39,970 bases of DNA, from NCBI GenBank assembly GCA_019116945.1, contig DXAR01000065.1, positions 1 through 39,970 of the forward strand. The letters are read 5' to 3'. The notes under the pieces are model-generated. The model did not search any database. It saw nothing but the letters and a program-made list of their open reading frames with translations, and was not told the DNA's origin. The position numbers and the translations under genes are program-made. Shown here piece by piece: positions 16,506-25,612 of this stretch; position 1 is the first letter of the stretch; each line of letters starts with the position of its first letter. The DNA is from Candidatus Janibacter merdipullorum. GTDB taxonomy: Bacteria > Actinomycetota > Actinomycetes > Actinomycetales > Dermatophilaceae.

Positions 16506-17234
16506 ATGACCGACCAGACCACGTCCACGGCCTATCGCCGGGTCCTGCTCAAGCTCTCCGGGGAGGCCTTCGGCGGGGGCAAGGTCGGGGTCGCCCCGGA
16601 CGTCGTCCGGGGGATCGCCGCCCAGATCAAGTCCGCGGTCGACCAGGGAGTCGAGGTCGCCATCGTCGTCGGTGGGGGCAACTTCTTCCGGGGCGCCCAG
16701 CTCCAGGAGCAGGGCATGGACCGCACCCGAGCGGACTACATGGGGATGCTCGGCACGGTGATGAACTGCCTCGCCCTCCAGGACTTCCTCGAGGACGCGG
16801 GGGTCGACACCCGCGTCCAGACGGCGATCACGATGGGGCAGGTCGCGGAGGCCTACATCCCGCGGCGCGCCATCCGCCACCTCGAGAAGGGGAGGGTCGT
16901 CATCTTCGGCGCCGGTGCCGGCATGCCCTTCTTCTCGACGGACACCGTGAGCGCGCAGCGCGCCCTCGAGATCAAGTGCGACGCGGTGCTCATGTCCAAG
17001 AACGGCGTGGACGGGGTCTACGACTCCGACCCGCGCAACAACCCCGACGCCCAGAAGCTGCACACGATCACCTACGAGCAGGCCATCCAGCAGGACCTCC
17101 GGGTCGTCGACGCCGCGGCCTTCAGCCTGTGCCGGGAGAATGCCCTGCCGATGCTCGTCTTCGGGATGGAGGGCGAGGGCAACATCACCCGCGCCCTGCT
17201 CGGGGAACCCATCGGCACCCTCGTCACCGCCTGA
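16506..17234 (+). CDS. pyrH: UMP kinase
   Basis: Bacterial UMP kinase of the amino-acid-kinase fold, which converts UMP to UDP with ATP in pyrimidine synthesis. Visible motifs are [12 protein letters not shown] (phosphate-binding loop), [26 protein letters not shown], the Gly-rich [14 protein letters not shown] and [17 protein letters not shown] chose the ATG at 16506 because AGGGAG lies just upstream; the frame is open earlier (ATG near 16482) but that part is not conserved. Length is 242 residues. frr and cdsA follow, as in most bacteria. Confidence 0.96.
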   Translation: MTDQTTSTAYRRVLLKLSGEAFGGGKVGVAPDVVRGIAAQIKSAVDQGVEVAIVVGGGNFFRGAQLQEQGMDRTRADYMGMLGTVMNCLALQDFLEDAGVDTRVQTAITMGQVAEAYIPRRAIRHLEKGRVVIFGAGAGMPFFSTDTVSAQRALEIKCDAVLMSKNGVDGVYDSDPRNNPDAQKLHTITYEQAIQQDLRVVDAAAFSLCRENALPMLVFGMEGEGNITRALLGEPIGTLVTA

Positions 17235-17319
17235 GTGAGAGACTGACCCCTAGACCCGCGTCCGTGGACGCACCCGCCCCATGCCGGTCCACGAGGCCGA
17301 CCTGAAGGAGTCGAGAGAC

Positions 17320-17877
17320 ATGATCGAGGAAGCCCTGCTCGAAGCCGAGGAGAAGATGGAGAAGGCCGTCGAGGTGGCCAAGGACAACTTCGCCGGGATC
17401 CGCACCGGTCGGGTCAACCCGGGCCTCTTCAGCAAGGTCCAGGTCGACTACTACGGAGCGCCGACCCCGCTTCAGCAGCTCGCCTCCTTCCAGTCGCCGG
17501 ATGCGCGCACGCTGCTCATCTCGCCCTATGACCAGTCCTCGCTCCAGGCGATCGAGGGTGCGCTGCGGAACTCCGACCTCGGCGCCAACCCGAGCAACGA
17601 CGGCTCGATCATCCGCATCACCATGCCGGAGCTGACTGCCGAGCGACGCAAGGAGTACATCAAGCTCGCGCACAGCCAGGGCGAGGAGGCCAAGGTCTCC
17701 GTGCGCCACGTGCGTCGCCACGCCAAGGACTCCATCGACAAGCTCGTCAAGGACGGCGAGGTCGGCGAGGACGAGGGCAACCGCGGGGAGAAGGACCTCG
17801 ACGCGCTGACGAAGAAGTACGTCGACACCATCGACTCCCTGATCAAGTCCAAGGAAGCCGAGCTCTCCGAGGTCTGA
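17320..17877 (+). CDS. frr: Ribosome recycling factor
   Basis: RRF splits post-termination ribosomes with EF-G. The three-helix-bundle family features are clear: [74 protein letters not shown] and the C-terminal helix. I chose the ATG at 17320, which has AAGGAG at 17305-17310 and gives 185 residues, the exact usual length; an ATG at 17281 in frame adds residues not in the family. The cdsA start follows the stop with one base between. Confidence 0.96.
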   Translation: MIEEALLEAEEKMEKAVEVAKDNFAGIRTGRVNPGLFSKVQVDYYGAPTPLQQLASFQSPDARTLLISPYDQSSLQAIEGALRNSDLGANPSNDGSIIRITMPELTAERRKEYIKLAHSQGEEAKVSVRHVRRHAKDSIDKLVKDGEVGEDEGNRGEKDLDALTKKYVDTIDSLIKSKEAELSEV

Positions 17878-17878
17878 G

Positions 17879-18757
17879 GTGACCGAGCCCGAGCACGCGA
17901 CCCGACGCGCCGTCCGCGCGGCCGCGCCGGCCCCCGCCGGTCCGTCGAGCCGTGCCGGGCGCGACCTCCCGGTGGCCATCGCCGCCGGGGTGGTCCTCGG
18001 TGCCCTGGCGGCGGGGCTCCTCCTCGTCCACCCGGTTGCCTTCCTCGTCCTCATCTGCGTGGCCACGGTCGTCGCCGTGTGGGAGATGCGGCAGGCCCTG
18101 GCCGAAGGGGGGCTCTTCGCCCCCTTCGTCCCGGTCGCCGTGGGCGCCGTGAGCATGGTCGTCGCCGCCTACCTCCGCGGAGCCGAGGCGCTCGTCTTCG
18201 CGGCGGCGCTGACGGTCATCGCCGTCCTCGTCTGGCGGGTCGCGGACGGGCTCACGGGTGCCCTGCGGGATGTCAGCGCCGGCTCCCTCGTGCTCCTGTA
18301 CCCGTGCTTCCTCATCGGCTTCGCGGCACTCATGCTCGCCGAGCCGGAGGGGCGGTGGCGGATCTTCGTCTTCATCCTCATCACCGTCTTCTCCGACATC
18401 GGTGGTTACGCCGTGGGCGTGCTCTTCGGCAAGCACCCGATGGCGCCCCGCCTCTCCCCGAAGAAATCCTGGGAGGGCTTCTTCGGGTCGGTGATCTCGT
18501 GCGCCGTCGTGGGTGCGATCGCCATCCCGCTGGCCTTCGCCGACGGACTGTGGTGGCAGGGTGCGCTGCTCGGCGCGGTCGTGGCGCCGGTGGCGACGAT
18601 CGGCGACCTCATCGAGTCCAGCCTCAAACGCAACCTGGGGATCAAGGACATGTCGACGATCATCCCCGGGCACGGCGGCCTCATGGACCGGCTCGACTCG
18701 CTCGTGCTCGTCGTGCCGGTTGCGTGGTTCGCCCTCCGCCTCATCGCGCCCTACTGA
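17879..18757 (+). CDS. cdsA: Phosphatidate cytidylyltransferase
   Basis: CDP-diacylglycerol synthase makes CDP-diacylglycerol from phosphatidate and CTP for all phospholipids. This 292-residue protein has a short charged N-terminus, then about eight transmembrane segments from residue 35 onward. The family signature near the C-terminus is complete: SSLKRNLGIKDMSTIIPGHG followed by GLMDRLDS. The GTG start lies one base after the frr stop, so the gene is coupled to pyrH-frr. Confidence 0.95.
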   Translation: MTEPEHATRRAVRAAAPAPAGPSSRAGRDLPVAIAAGVVLGALAAGLLLVHPVAFLVLICVATVVAVWEMRQALAEGGLFAPFVPVAVGAVSMVVAAYLRGAEALVFAAALTVIAVLVWRVADGLTGALRDVSAGSLVLLYPCFLIGFAALMLAEPEGRWRIFVFILITVFSDIGGYAVGVLFGKHPMAPRLSPKKSWEGFFGSVISCAVVGAIAIPLAFADGLWWQGALLGAVVAPVATIGDLIESSLKRNLGIKDMSTIIPGHGGLMDRLDSLVLVVPVAWFALRLIAPY

Positions 18758-18876
18758 CCGATCTGGCAGGGCCCTGACGGGGTCCACGACCGACGTTGAC
18801 CGTGCGTTCACCCACGGTGGGCGCTCCCTTCGTAGCGTCGGTGGTGCCCCGGCTCCCCACCGCCAAGGACCCCCTG

Positions 18877-19515
18877 ATGCACCTCCGTGCCCGCGTCGCC
18901 ACGACGACCTCCGCCGTCGCGACGGCCCTCGCCCTCTCCGTCTCCCTCGCGCCGTCGGCGTCGGCCGAGCCGCCCGGCATCCCCTCGACCGAGACGGCGG
19001 AGAGCCAGCTCGCCGCCCTGCCCGTCGAGGCCGAGGGCCCGATGACCGGCTACGACCGTGACGAGTTCCCGCACTGGTCCTCCGTCGAGGGCAACTGCAA
19101 CACCCGCGAGACCGTCCTCGCCCGCGACGGCGAGGGCGTCGAGTCCGGCACCGACTGCTACCCGACCTCGGGTGACTGGTACAGCGAGTACGACGGCGAG
19201 AGCTTCACGGTCGCCGGTGACCTCGACATCGACCACGTCGTGCCGCTCGCCGAGGCATGGCGCTCCGGCGCCGACAACTGGTCCGAGGAGGACCGCGAGG
19301 CCTTCGCCAACGACCTCGAGGGTCCGCAGCTCATCGCCGTCTCGGCCTCGTCCAACCGCTCGAAGGGGGACCAGGACCCCTCGACGTGGTGGCCGGAGGA
19401 GTCCTCCTACCGCTGCACCTACGCCAAGATGTGGGTCTCGACGAAGTACCGCTGGGGCCTGGCTCTCCAGTCCGAGGAAAAGACCGCGCTGACCGAGGAG
19501 CTCGAGTCCTGCTGA
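18877..19515 (+). CDS. Secreted HNH nuclease-like protein (DUF1524 type)
   Basis: This 212-residue protein has a signal peptide (about 1-32, MHLRARVATTTSAVATALA and on to SASAE), so it should be exported. The mature part carries a His-Asn-His nuclease core: DIDHVVPLAEAWRSGA, then ANDLEGPQLIAVSASSNRSKGD and an end WWPEESSYRCTYAKMW. This is the DUF1524 arrangement shared with GmrSD-type and secreted actinobacterial nucleases. I chose the ATG at 18877, with AAGGA 7 bases upstream; a GTG at 18796 would bury the signal peptide. A TAGCGT box at 18833-18838 may be its promoter. It may degrade DNA outside the cell. The stop overlaps the next ATG by one base. Confidence 0.88.
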   Translation: MHLRARVATTTSAVATALALSVSLAPSASAEPPGIPSTETAESQLAALPVEAEGPMTGYDRDEFPHWSSVEGNCNTRETVLARDGEGVESGTDCYPTSGDWYSEYDGESFTVAGDLDIDHVVPLAEAWRSGADNWSEEDREAFANDLEGPQLIAVSASSNRSKGDQDPSTWWPEESSYRCTYAKMWVSTKYRWGLALQSEEKTALTEELESC

Positions 19516-19856
19516 TGGGCGCACGGACGACCTTCCGCGCCCGTCCCGGGGGTGTGTCCACCGTCGAGGTGGGCACGGTCACCGGGGACCTCGAGCTGGA
19601 GTCGGAGCTCACCGACGGCCGCTACCGGCACCGCATCCGCTACGCCGGGGCCGACGAGTGGTACCGGATCGAGGGCGAGGAGGAGGCTCCCGAGGATGAG
19701 GCCGTTCTGGAGCGCCTGCACGTGGCGCTCGTGGACTCCCTTCGTGCGGCCGGGGGGGAGGTCGGCGGCCCCGTCGACCCTCCCCACGGGAGCCAGCAGG
19801 GTCGGGATGCCGCGGACCCGGCGGCCGGCACCTTCGGTGGCGCCCGCTCCTCCTGA
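19515..19856 (+). CDS. Small protein of unknown function
   Basis: The ATG at 19515 shares a base with the stop of the HNH gene (TGATG), which suggests coupled translation. The 113-residue product has a beta-rich N-terminal half (TFRARPGGVSTVEVGTVTGD, then YRHRIRYAGADEWYRIEGEE) with an acidic middle and a helix near residues 70-85. The C-terminal 30 residues look disordered. There is no signal peptide, so it is cytoplasmic. Its fold and function are not recognised. It may be an immunity or housekeeping protein, but nothing in the sequence decides this. Confidence 0.7.
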   Translation: MGARTTFRARPGGVSTVEVGTVTGDLELESELTDGRYRHRIRYAGADEWYRIEGEEEAPEDEAVLERLHVALVDSLRAAGGEVGGPVDPPHGSQQGRDAADPAAGTFGGARSS

Positions 19857-19912
19857 CCACGGTCCGACCGGGGAGGCGAGCGGGGGCGCGGGCCTGAGAT
19901 GATGGCCCGGCC

Positions 19913-21133
19913 ATGACTGATCTCCCCACGCCCTCGACCGCGAGGCCCGCTCCCGGCCAGCTGACGATGACCGCGCCGCGGCGCGGCAAGCCGCCGCGCC
20001 ATCTCGCCGACCTCGACCTCGCCGGACGGGTGGACCTGGCCAAGGAGCTCGGGCTGCCCGGGTTCCGCGCGAAGCAGCTCTCGACGCACTACTTCACGCA
20101 CCACACGGCCGACCCCGCGGCGATGACCGACCTGCCCAAGGCAGGGCGGGAGGAGCTCGTCTCGGCGCTCCTGCCCACCCTGCTCTCGCCGGTCCGGACG
20201 ATCTCGGCCGACCAGGGCGCGACGCTGAAGTCCGTGTGGCGCCTCCACGACGGTGCCCTCGTCGAGTCGGTCCTCATGCGCTACCGGCGGCGGGCGACGA
20301 TCTGCATCTCCAGCCAGGCCGGCTGCGGGATGAACTGTCCCTTCTGCGCCACGGGTCAGGAGGGGTTGACCCGCAACATGTCGACGGCGGAGATCGTCGA
20401 CCAGGTCGTGGCCGCCAACCGCATGCTCGCCGAGGCTGACGACCTCGCGGCCCCCTCCGACGACGGCGTCGGGCTGGGGGAGGAGGCCGATGACGAAGGG
20501 GAGTCCCTCCCGTCGTCGGGCGGGCGCCGGGTGACCAATGTCGTCTTCATGGGCATGGGGGAGGCGCTGGCGAACTACAAGGCCGCGATCGGCGCCATCC
20601 GGCGGATGGTCGACCCCTCGCCCGAGGGGCTCGGGATGAGCGCGCGCGGGATCACGATGTCCTCCGTCGGGCTCGTCACCGGCATCGACCGCCTCGCCGA
20701 GGAGGGCATCCCGGTGACGCTCGCGCTCTCGCTGCACGCCCCCGATGACGAGCTGCGCGACGAGCTCGTGCCGATCAACACCCGCTTCAAGGTCGACGAG
20801 GCCATCGACGCGGCCCACCGCTACTACCTCGCGACCGGCCGGCGGGTGAGCATCGAGTACGCGATGATCCGCGACATCAACGACCAGGCCTGGCGGGCCG
20901 ACCTCCTCGGCAAGAAGCTCACCGCCCGCGGCAAGGGCTGGGTGCACATCAACCCCATCCCGCTCAACCCGACGCCGGGATCGAAGTGGACCGCCTCCCG
21001 CCCGGGCGTGGAGCAGCAGTTCGTCGAGCGACTCCGTGCCCACGGCATCCCGACGACGGTGCGCGACACCCGTGGCAGCGACATCGACGGTGCGTGCGGC
21101 CAGCTCGCGGCGGCGACATCGGGCGCCGCATGA
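19913..21133 (+). CDS. rlmN: 23S rRNA (adenine2503-C2)-methyltransferase RlmN
   Basis: A radical SAM enzyme of 406 residues that methylates C2 of A2503 in 23S rRNA and A37 in some tRNAs. The iron-sulfur cluster cysteines are Cys138, Cys142 and Cys145 ([12 protein letters not shown]). The two extra methyl-transfer cysteines are Cys131 (ATICISS) and the one in [11 protein letters not shown] near the end. Also visible are [16 protein letters not shown] and [10 protein letters not shown]. An acidic, Gly- and Ser-rich segment of about 30 residues (around 173-204) lies between the cluster and the GMGE motif and is longer than I expect for the family. It overlaps purU by 4 bases. Confidence 0.95.
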   Translation: MTDLPTPSTARPAPGQLTMTAPRRGKPPRHLADLDLAGRVDLAKELGLPGFRAKQLSTHYFTHHTADPAAMTDLPKAGREELVSALLPTLLSPVRTISADQGATLKSVWRLHDGALVESVLMRYRRRATICISSQAGCGMNCPFCATGQEGLTRNMSTAEIVDQVVAANRMLAEADDLAAPSDDGVGLGEEADDEGESLPSSGGRRVTNVVFMGMGEALANYKAAIGAIRRMVDPSPEGLGMSARGITMSSVGLVTGIDRLAEEGIPVTLALSLHAPDDELRDELVPINTRFKVDEAIDAAHRYYLATGRRVSIEYAMIRDINDQAWRADLLGKKLTARGKGWVHINPIPLNPTPGSKWTASRPGVEQQFVERLRAHGIPTTVRDTRGSDIDGACGQLAAATSGAA

Positions 21134-22005
21134 GCGCCGCCGTCACCCGCGGCCTCGGCCGCGAGGTCGTCCTCACGCTCAACGGGCCCGACCGGCGCGG
21201 CATCGTCCACGCCGTGTCGGGGGCGATGGTCGGCCTCGACCTCACCATCCTCGACAGCCAGCAGTTCGGTGACCCCTCGACGGGGGAGTTCCACCTGCGG
21301 ATGCACCTCGGCGGGGACGCCGCGATCGACCCCGTCGCGCTGGAGACCGCGCGCACCCGACTCGCGACGGAGCTCGGCGCGGACGTCGACGTCCACGACC
21401 CGCAGGAGCCGCACCGGCTGCTCATCATGGTCTCCCGGCAGGGGCACGTCCTCAACGACCTGCTCTTCCGGGTCCGGACCGGGCAGCTCAACGTCGTCGT
21501 CCCGGCCGTGGTGTCCAACCACGAGGACTTCCGCGCCGAGGTCGAGTGGCACGGGATCCCCTTCCACCACGTCCCGGTGACGCAGGCGACGAAGCCGGAG
21601 GCCGAGGCCCGGCTGCGGGAGATCATCGCCGAGGAGGACGTCGAGACGGTGGCGCTCGCGCGCTACATGCAGGTCCTGTCCGAGGACGTGTGCGCCGACT
21701 TCCCCGGGCGCATCATCAACATCCACCACTCGCTGCTCCCCTCCTTCAAGGGGGCCCGGCCCTACGCCCAGGCGCACGAGCGCGGGGTCAAGGTCATCGG
21801 TGCCACGGCCCACTACGTCACCGCCGACCTCGACGAGGGACCGATCATCGAGCAGGACTTCCGGCGGGTCGACCACCGGATGAGCCCGACCGAGCTCGCG
21901 GCCACCGGTGCGGAGCTCGAGGCGATGGCCTTCGCTCGCGCCCTGCGCTGGCACGTCGAGCGTCGGGTCGTCCTCCGCGGCCGCCGCACCATCGTCTTCG
22001 ACTGA
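21130..22005 (+). CDS. purU: Formyltetrahydrofolate deformylase
   Basis: PurU hydrolyses 10-formyl-tetrahydrofolate to formate and tetrahydrofolate and balances one-carbon pools. The 291-residue protein has an N-terminal ACT domain (about 8-90: [20 protein letters not shown]) and a C-terminal formyltransferase-like domain. Key motifs are [33 protein letters not shown] with the catalytic His, and [17 protein letters not shown] with the catalytic Asp. The ATG at 21130 overlaps the rlmN stop. A hairpin at 22031-22045 may end the unit. Confidence 0.95.
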   Translation: MSAAVTRGLGREVVLTLNGPDRRGIVHAVSGAMVGLDLTILDSQQFGDPSTGEFHLRMHLGGDAAIDPVALETARTRLATELGADVDVHDPQEPHRLLIMVSRQGHVLNDLLFRVRTGQLNVVVPAVVSNHEDFRAEVEWHGIPFHHVPVTQATKPEAEARLREIIAEEDVETVALARYMQVLSEDVCADFPGRIINIHHSLLPSFKGARPYAQAHERGVKVIGATAHYVTADLDEGPIIEQDFRRVDHRMSPTELAATGAELEAMAFARALRWHVERRVVLRGRRTIVFD

Positions 22006-22030
22006 CGCCCGGCCGGGGCGAAGGGCGGGC

Positions 22031-22045
22031 CCGCAGGGTCTGCGG
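22031..22045 (+). terminator. Hairpin after purU
   Basis: A 6-bp stem CCGCAG/CTGCGG with a GGT loop lies 26 bases after the purU stop. It is short and has no T-run, so it is a weak terminator candidate. Confidence 0.35.
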
Positions 22046-22195
22046 TCCGTCGCGGATCCGTATGGATTTCCTCAGGATTCCTCGCCCGAGGACGATCGGG
22101 AGCGACCACGAGCGCGGTGACGATCCGCGCCAACAGCGGTGTGGCGCAAGGCATTTACCGGGTTCTTACCGCTCGCGAGCGACCTGTCCGACCCA

Positions 22196-22224
22196 TGGAC
22201 ACCCCCCGGGGCGACTCCTAGTGT
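22196..22224 (+). promoter_or_regulatory. Promoter of the subtilase gene, within a 316-base gap
   Basis: The gap between purU and the subtilase (22006-22321) holds no gene that I can support. It contains the small hairpin at 22031-22045 and this promoter: a TGGACA -35 box (22196-22201), a 17-base spacer and a TAGTGT -10 box (22219-22224). The predicted leader is about 90 bases and ends with an AAAGGAA ribosome binding site. I see no known riboswitch in it. Confidence 0.6.
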
Positions 22225-22321
22225 CAAGCGCCAGCAGGACCAGTCCCCGGCAGACGGATCGGTGGGCTGCGACGCGACAGGACTGCACCCGAGATCCGGG
22301 TGGAGCTCACGAAAGGAACCC

Positions 22322-23494
22322 ATGAAGCACTCGACGAAGAGCACCGGAGTCGTTGTCTCCTCGGCCGCACTGCTCCTGGCGGTGACCCCCTTCGCTGCGA
22401 ACGCGCAGGGTGAGGACCTCGCACCCCTGACGACCCACGGTGACGCCGCCGTCAAGGGGGGCAACTCCTATGTCGTCACCCTCGACGAGGGTGAGTCCGC
22501 CTCCTCCGTGGCCAAGTCCCTCGGCGTCAAGCCGACGCACGTCTACACGCACGTCATGGACGGCTTCGCCGCCGAGCTGACCCCCCAGCAGCTCCACGAC
22601 GTCCGTGCGGACGCGAACGTCTCGGCGGTCTCCGAGACCATGAAGGTCCAGGTCGAGCTCCCGAAGGGTGACGCGGCGGCCAACACCCCGTGGGGTCTGG
22701 ACCGGCTCGACGACCCGCAGCTGCCGCTCGACGACAGCTACGAGCCCACCGGCGACGGCAACGGGGTCTCCGCCTACATCCTCGACACCGGCATCGACCC
22801 CGACCACCCCGGCTTCGGCGGCCGCGCATCGGTCGGCTACGACGCCACGGGTGGCGACGGCCTCGACCGCCAGGGTCACGGGACCCACGTCGCCGGCACG
22901 ATCGGCAGCGACGGTTACGGCGTCGCCAAGGGGACCAACCTCATCGGCGTCAAGGTCCTCGGCGACGACGGCAGCGGCTCGACCGCCGGCATCATCGAGG
23001 GAATGGACTGGATTGCGGCGAACGCCGACGGCCCGTCCGTGGCCAACATGTCGCTCGGTGGTGGGTACGACCCGGCCCTCAACGAGGCAGCGGCCGGGCT
23101 CGTCGACAACGGTGTCTTCACCGCCGTCGCTGCCGGCAACGAGAGCCAGGACGCGGCGAATGTCTCGCCCGCCAGCGCGGACGGCGTCTTCACGACGGCT
23201 GCGTCGACGATCGAGGACGGCTCCGCCGACTTCACGAACTTCGGTGACGTCGTCGAGGGCTACGCCCCGGGCCAGGACATCGAGTCCACCGTCCCGGGCG
23301 GCGGCACCGACACCTACAGCGGCACGTCGATGGCCAGCCCGCACGTGGCCGGCGTCGCGGCGCTCTACCTCGCGGCCAACTCGGGCGCCACGCCGGACGA
23401 CATCACCTCCGGCCTGGAGGGCCAGTCCGTGGACGCGATCGAGGGCGCTCCGGCCGGTACCCCGACCGATCTGCTCCAGACGGGTGACCTCTGA
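22322..23494 (+). CDS. Secreted subtilisin-like serine protease (S8, proteinase K type)
   Basis: This 390-residue secreted protease has a signal peptide (about 1-28, ending ANA), an inhibitor I9-type propeptide (about 45-112: NSYVVTLDEGESASSVAKSL, HVMDGFAAELTPQQ, VSAVSETMKV) and an S8 catalytic domain. The triad is Asp155 (ILDTGID), His186 (GHGTHVAG) and Ser336 (SGTSMASPHVAG), with oxyanion Asn273 (AAGNES). The domain order and spacing are those of the proteinase K/aqualysin subgroup, without the C-terminal pre-peptidase domain some have. The ATG at 22322 follows an AAAGGAA site. It stands alone with its own promoter and terminator and probably feeds the cell with peptides. Confidence 0.96.
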   Translation: MKHSTKSTGVVVSSAALLLAVTPFAANAQGEDLAPLTTHGDAAVKGGNSYVVTLDEGESASSVAKSLGVKPTHVYTHVMDGFAAELTPQQLHDVRADANVSAVSETMKVQVELPKGDAAANTPWGLDRLDDPQLPLDDSYEPTGDGNGVSAYILDTGIDPDHPGFGGRASVGYDATGGDGLDRQGHGTHVAGTIGSDGYGVAKGTNLIGVKVLGDDGSGSTAGIIEGMDWIAANADGPSVANMSLGGGYDPALNEAAAGLVDNGVFTAVAAGNESQDAANVSPASADGVFTTAASTIEDGSADFTNFGDVVEGYAPGQDIESTVPGGGTDTYSGTSMASPHVAGVAALYLAANSGATPDDITSGLEGQSVDAIEGAPAGTPTDLLQTGDL

Positions 23495-23516
23495 GGGGCG
23501 ATCCCACGACAGCGGC

Positions 23517-23553
23517 CGGGCCCGCACTCCTTGCGCGAAGGGGTGCGGGCCCG
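23517..23553. terminator. Bidirectional terminator between the subtilase and aminotransferase genes
   Basis: A 16-bp stem with one G-T pair (23517-23532 with 23538-23553) closes a GCGCG loop. It sits between two convergent genes and can serve both. Confidence 0.8.
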
Positions 23554-23572
23554 CTCGTGTGCTCAGCGCGCC

Positions 23573-24964
23573 TCAGAGGTGGTTCTGCGCCTCGGTGAGG
23601 ACCGAGCGCAGGCGCTGCTCGATGTCGTCGAACTCCGGCTGGCCGATGGTCAGCGGGGGAGCGAGCTGGATGACCGGGTCGCCGCGGTCATCGGCGCGGC
23701 AGTAGAGACCGGCGTCGAAGAGCGCCTTGGAGAGGAAGCCGCGGAGCATCGACTCGGCCTCCGCCTCGGTGAAGGTCTCCCGGGTCGCCTTGTCCTTGAC
23801 GAGCTCGATCCCGTAGAAGTAGCCCTCGCCGCGGACGTCACCGACGATCGGGAGGTCGAGCAGCCGCTCCAGGGTCCGCCGGAAGGCCGGGGCGTTGGTC
23901 TTCACGTGGTCGTTGAGCCCCTCGCGCTCGAAGATGTCGAGGTTGGCCAGGGCGACGGCCGAGCTCACCGGGTGCCCACCGAAGGTGTAGCCGTGGGCGA
24001 AGGAGGCCGTGCCGCTCTTGTAGGGCTCGAAGAGCCGGTCGCTGGCGATCATCGCGCCGATGGGGGAGTAGCCGGAGGTCATCCCCTTCGCGCAGGTGAT
24101 GATGTCGGGGACGTAGCCGAAGTCCTCGCAGGCGAACATCGAGCCGATGCGACCGAAGGCGCAGATGACCTCGTCGGACACGAGGAGCACGTCGTACTCG
24201 TCGCAGATCTCGCGGACCCGCTCGAAGTACCCCGGAGGCGGCGGGAAGCACCCTCCGGCGTTCTGGACCGGCTCGAGGAAGACGGCGGCGACGGTGTCCG
24301 GCCCCTCGAACTCGATCGCCTCGGCGATGCGGTCGGCGGCCCACCGGCCGAAGGCCTTGGGGTCGTCGCGCAGGTCCTCGGAGGCGCGGTAGATGTTGGT
24401 GTTGGGAACCTTGTGCGCACCGGGGACGAGCGGCTCGAAGTCCTCCTTGAGCGGCGGCAGCCCGGTGATCGACAGCGCCCCGTGCGGGGTGCCGTGGTAG
24501 GCGATGGAGCGGGAGATCACCTTGTGCTTGCGCGGCTTGCCGGTGAGCTTGAAGTACTGCTTGGCCAGCTTCCATGCGGACTCGACGGCCTCGCCGCCAC
24601 CGGTGGTGAAGAAGACCCGGTTGAGGTCGCCGGGGGCACCGTGGGCGAGGCGCTCGGCGAGCTCGATGGCGGACGGGTGGGCATAGGACCAGATGGGGAA
24701 GAAGGCGAGCTTCTCCGCCTGCGTGAGGGCCGTCTCGGCCAGCTCCTGACGGCCGTGGCCGACCTGGACGACGAAGAGGCCGGCGAGCGCGTCGATGTAC
24801 TCGCGTCCGGTGTCGTCCCAGATCCGGTGGCCCTCACCCCGGGTGATGACGGGCACGTGCCCGCCCTCCTCGTACACGGAGTGCCGGGTGAAGTGCATCC
24901 ACAGGTGGTCCCGGGCGGCCTGCTGGAGGTCGGTGCCGAGTGCGGTGGTCAGTGGGTCGGTCAT
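23573..24964 (-). CDS. Class III PLP-dependent aminotransferase, probable putrescine or GABA aminotransferase
   Basis: This 463-residue aminotransferase belongs to class III (omega-amino acid/diamine type). Motifs are TGREYIDALAGLFVVQVGHG, FFTTGGGEAVESAWKLAKQY, AAVFLEPVQNAGG, LLVSDEVICAFGR, and the PLP lysine in ITCAKGMTSGYSPIGAM. The ATG at 24964 overlaps the stop of the Lrp-type regulator, so the two form an operon; the frame is open further 5' but that part lies in the regulator. The aminobutyraldehyde dehydrogenase is divergent from this operon, so putrescine or GABA is the most likely substrate. This rests on context. Beta-alanine or pyruvate-type omega-aminotransferase activity is possible. 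Confidence 0.9.
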   Translation of the reverse strand: MTDPLTTALGTDLQQAARDHLWMHFTRHSVYEEGGHVPVITRGEGHRIWDDTGREYIDALAGLFVVQVGHGRQELAETALTQAEKLAFFPIWSYAHPSAIELAERLAHGAPGDLNRVFFTTGGGEAVESAWKLAKQYFKLTGKPRKHKVISRSIAYHGTPHGALSITGLPPLKEDFEPLVPGAHKVPNTNIYRASEDLRDDPKAFGRWAADRIAEAIEFEGPDTVAAVFLEPVQNAGGCFPPPPGYFERVREICDEYDVLLVSDEVICAFGRIGSMFACEDFGYVPDIITCAKGMTSGYSPIGAMIASDRLFEPYKSGTASFAHGYTFGGHPVSSAVALANLDIFEREGLNDHVKTNAPAFRRTLERLLDLPIVGDVRGEGYFYGIELVKDKATRETFTEAEAESMLRGFLSKALFDAGLYCRADDRGDPVIQLAPPLTIGQPEFDDIEQRLRSVLTEAQNHL

Positions 24965-25434
24965 CTGGTCCCCCAGTTGTAGTGCTGCTTGTTGAGCTTG
25001 AGGTAGACGAAGGTCTCGGTGGCCCGGACCCCGGGCAGGGTGCGGACGCGCTCGGTGAGCAGGGCGAGCAGGTCGTCGTCGTCCTCGCACACGACCTCGG
25101 CGAGGACGTCGAAGCTCCCGGCGGTGGTGACGACGTAGGAGACCTCGTCCAGCGCGGCGAGGGCATCACCGACCGGGCCGATGTCCCCGTCGACGGAGAT
25201 GCCGATCATCGCCTGCCGACGGAAGCCGACCTGGAGCGGGTCGGTGACGGCGACGATCTGCATGACGTCCGCGTCGAGGAGCCGCTGCACGCGCTGGCGC
25301 ACCGCGGCCTCGGACAGGCCGACGGCGCGGCCGATCGCGGCATAGGACTGTCGGCCGTCCTCCTGGAGGTGCTCGATGATCTGCTTGCTCACCCGATCGA
25401 GGCGGATGGCGTCACGCTGGGTCGGCTCGGTCAC
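24961..25434 (-). CDS. Lrp/AsnC family transcriptional regulator
   Basis: A 157-residue Lrp/AsnC regulator. The N-terminal winged helix is seen as LDRVSKQIIEHLQEDGRQSY, AIGRAVGLSEAAVRQRVQRL and the C-terminal RAM/ligand domain as GISVDGDIGPVGDALAALDE, VVTTAGSFDVLAEVVCEDDD and RVRTLPGVRATETFVYLKL. I chose the GTG at 25434; an ATG at 25476 would add 14 residues of poor likeness. It lies between the aminotransferase and the divergent dehydrogenase and probably controls both. Its effector may be an amine or amino acid. It overlaps the aminotransferase start by 4 bases. Confidence 0.92.
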   Translation of the reverse strand: MTEPTQRDAIRLDRVSKQIIEHLQEDGRQSYAAIGRAVGLSEAAVRQRVQRLLDADVMQIVAVTDPLQVGFRRQAMIGISVDGDIGPVGDALAALDEVSYVVTTAGSFDVLAEVVCEDDDDLLALLTERVRTLPGVRATETFVYLKLNKQHYNWGTR

Positions 25435-25474
25435 CCGCCCATCGTGGCCCCACCCTGAGGCCCAGCGCAAACTC

Positions 25475-25487
25475 ATCCGTCACGGAT
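25475..25487. promoter_or_regulatory. Palindrome in the Lrp/dehydrogenase divergent region
   Basis: ATCCGT, one base, ACGGAT is a perfect 13-base palindrome in the 178-base divergent gap. Lrp/AsnC proteins bind such short palindromes, so it is a candidate operator. A possible TTGATA (25546-25551) and TAGGGT (25567-25572) pair further on has a short 15-base spacer and may be the dehydrogenase promoter. Confidence 0.4.
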
Positions 25488-25612
25488 TCCGCAGGTGCGA
25501 CCGGCTCCGCAGGCAGGAAATCGAAGAGGCCGGCGCAAAAGACTGTTGATATCGGCAGGTGAGCACTAGGGTCGGGATCACCGCCGAACACCCGTCTGGA
25601 AGGACCACCGTC

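Noticed and set aside
22230-22321. Possible c-di-AMP (ydaO-type) riboswitch before the secreted subtilase
   Set aside because: Such elements often precede secreted wall enzymes in actinobacteria, but I could not find the conserved core in this leader.
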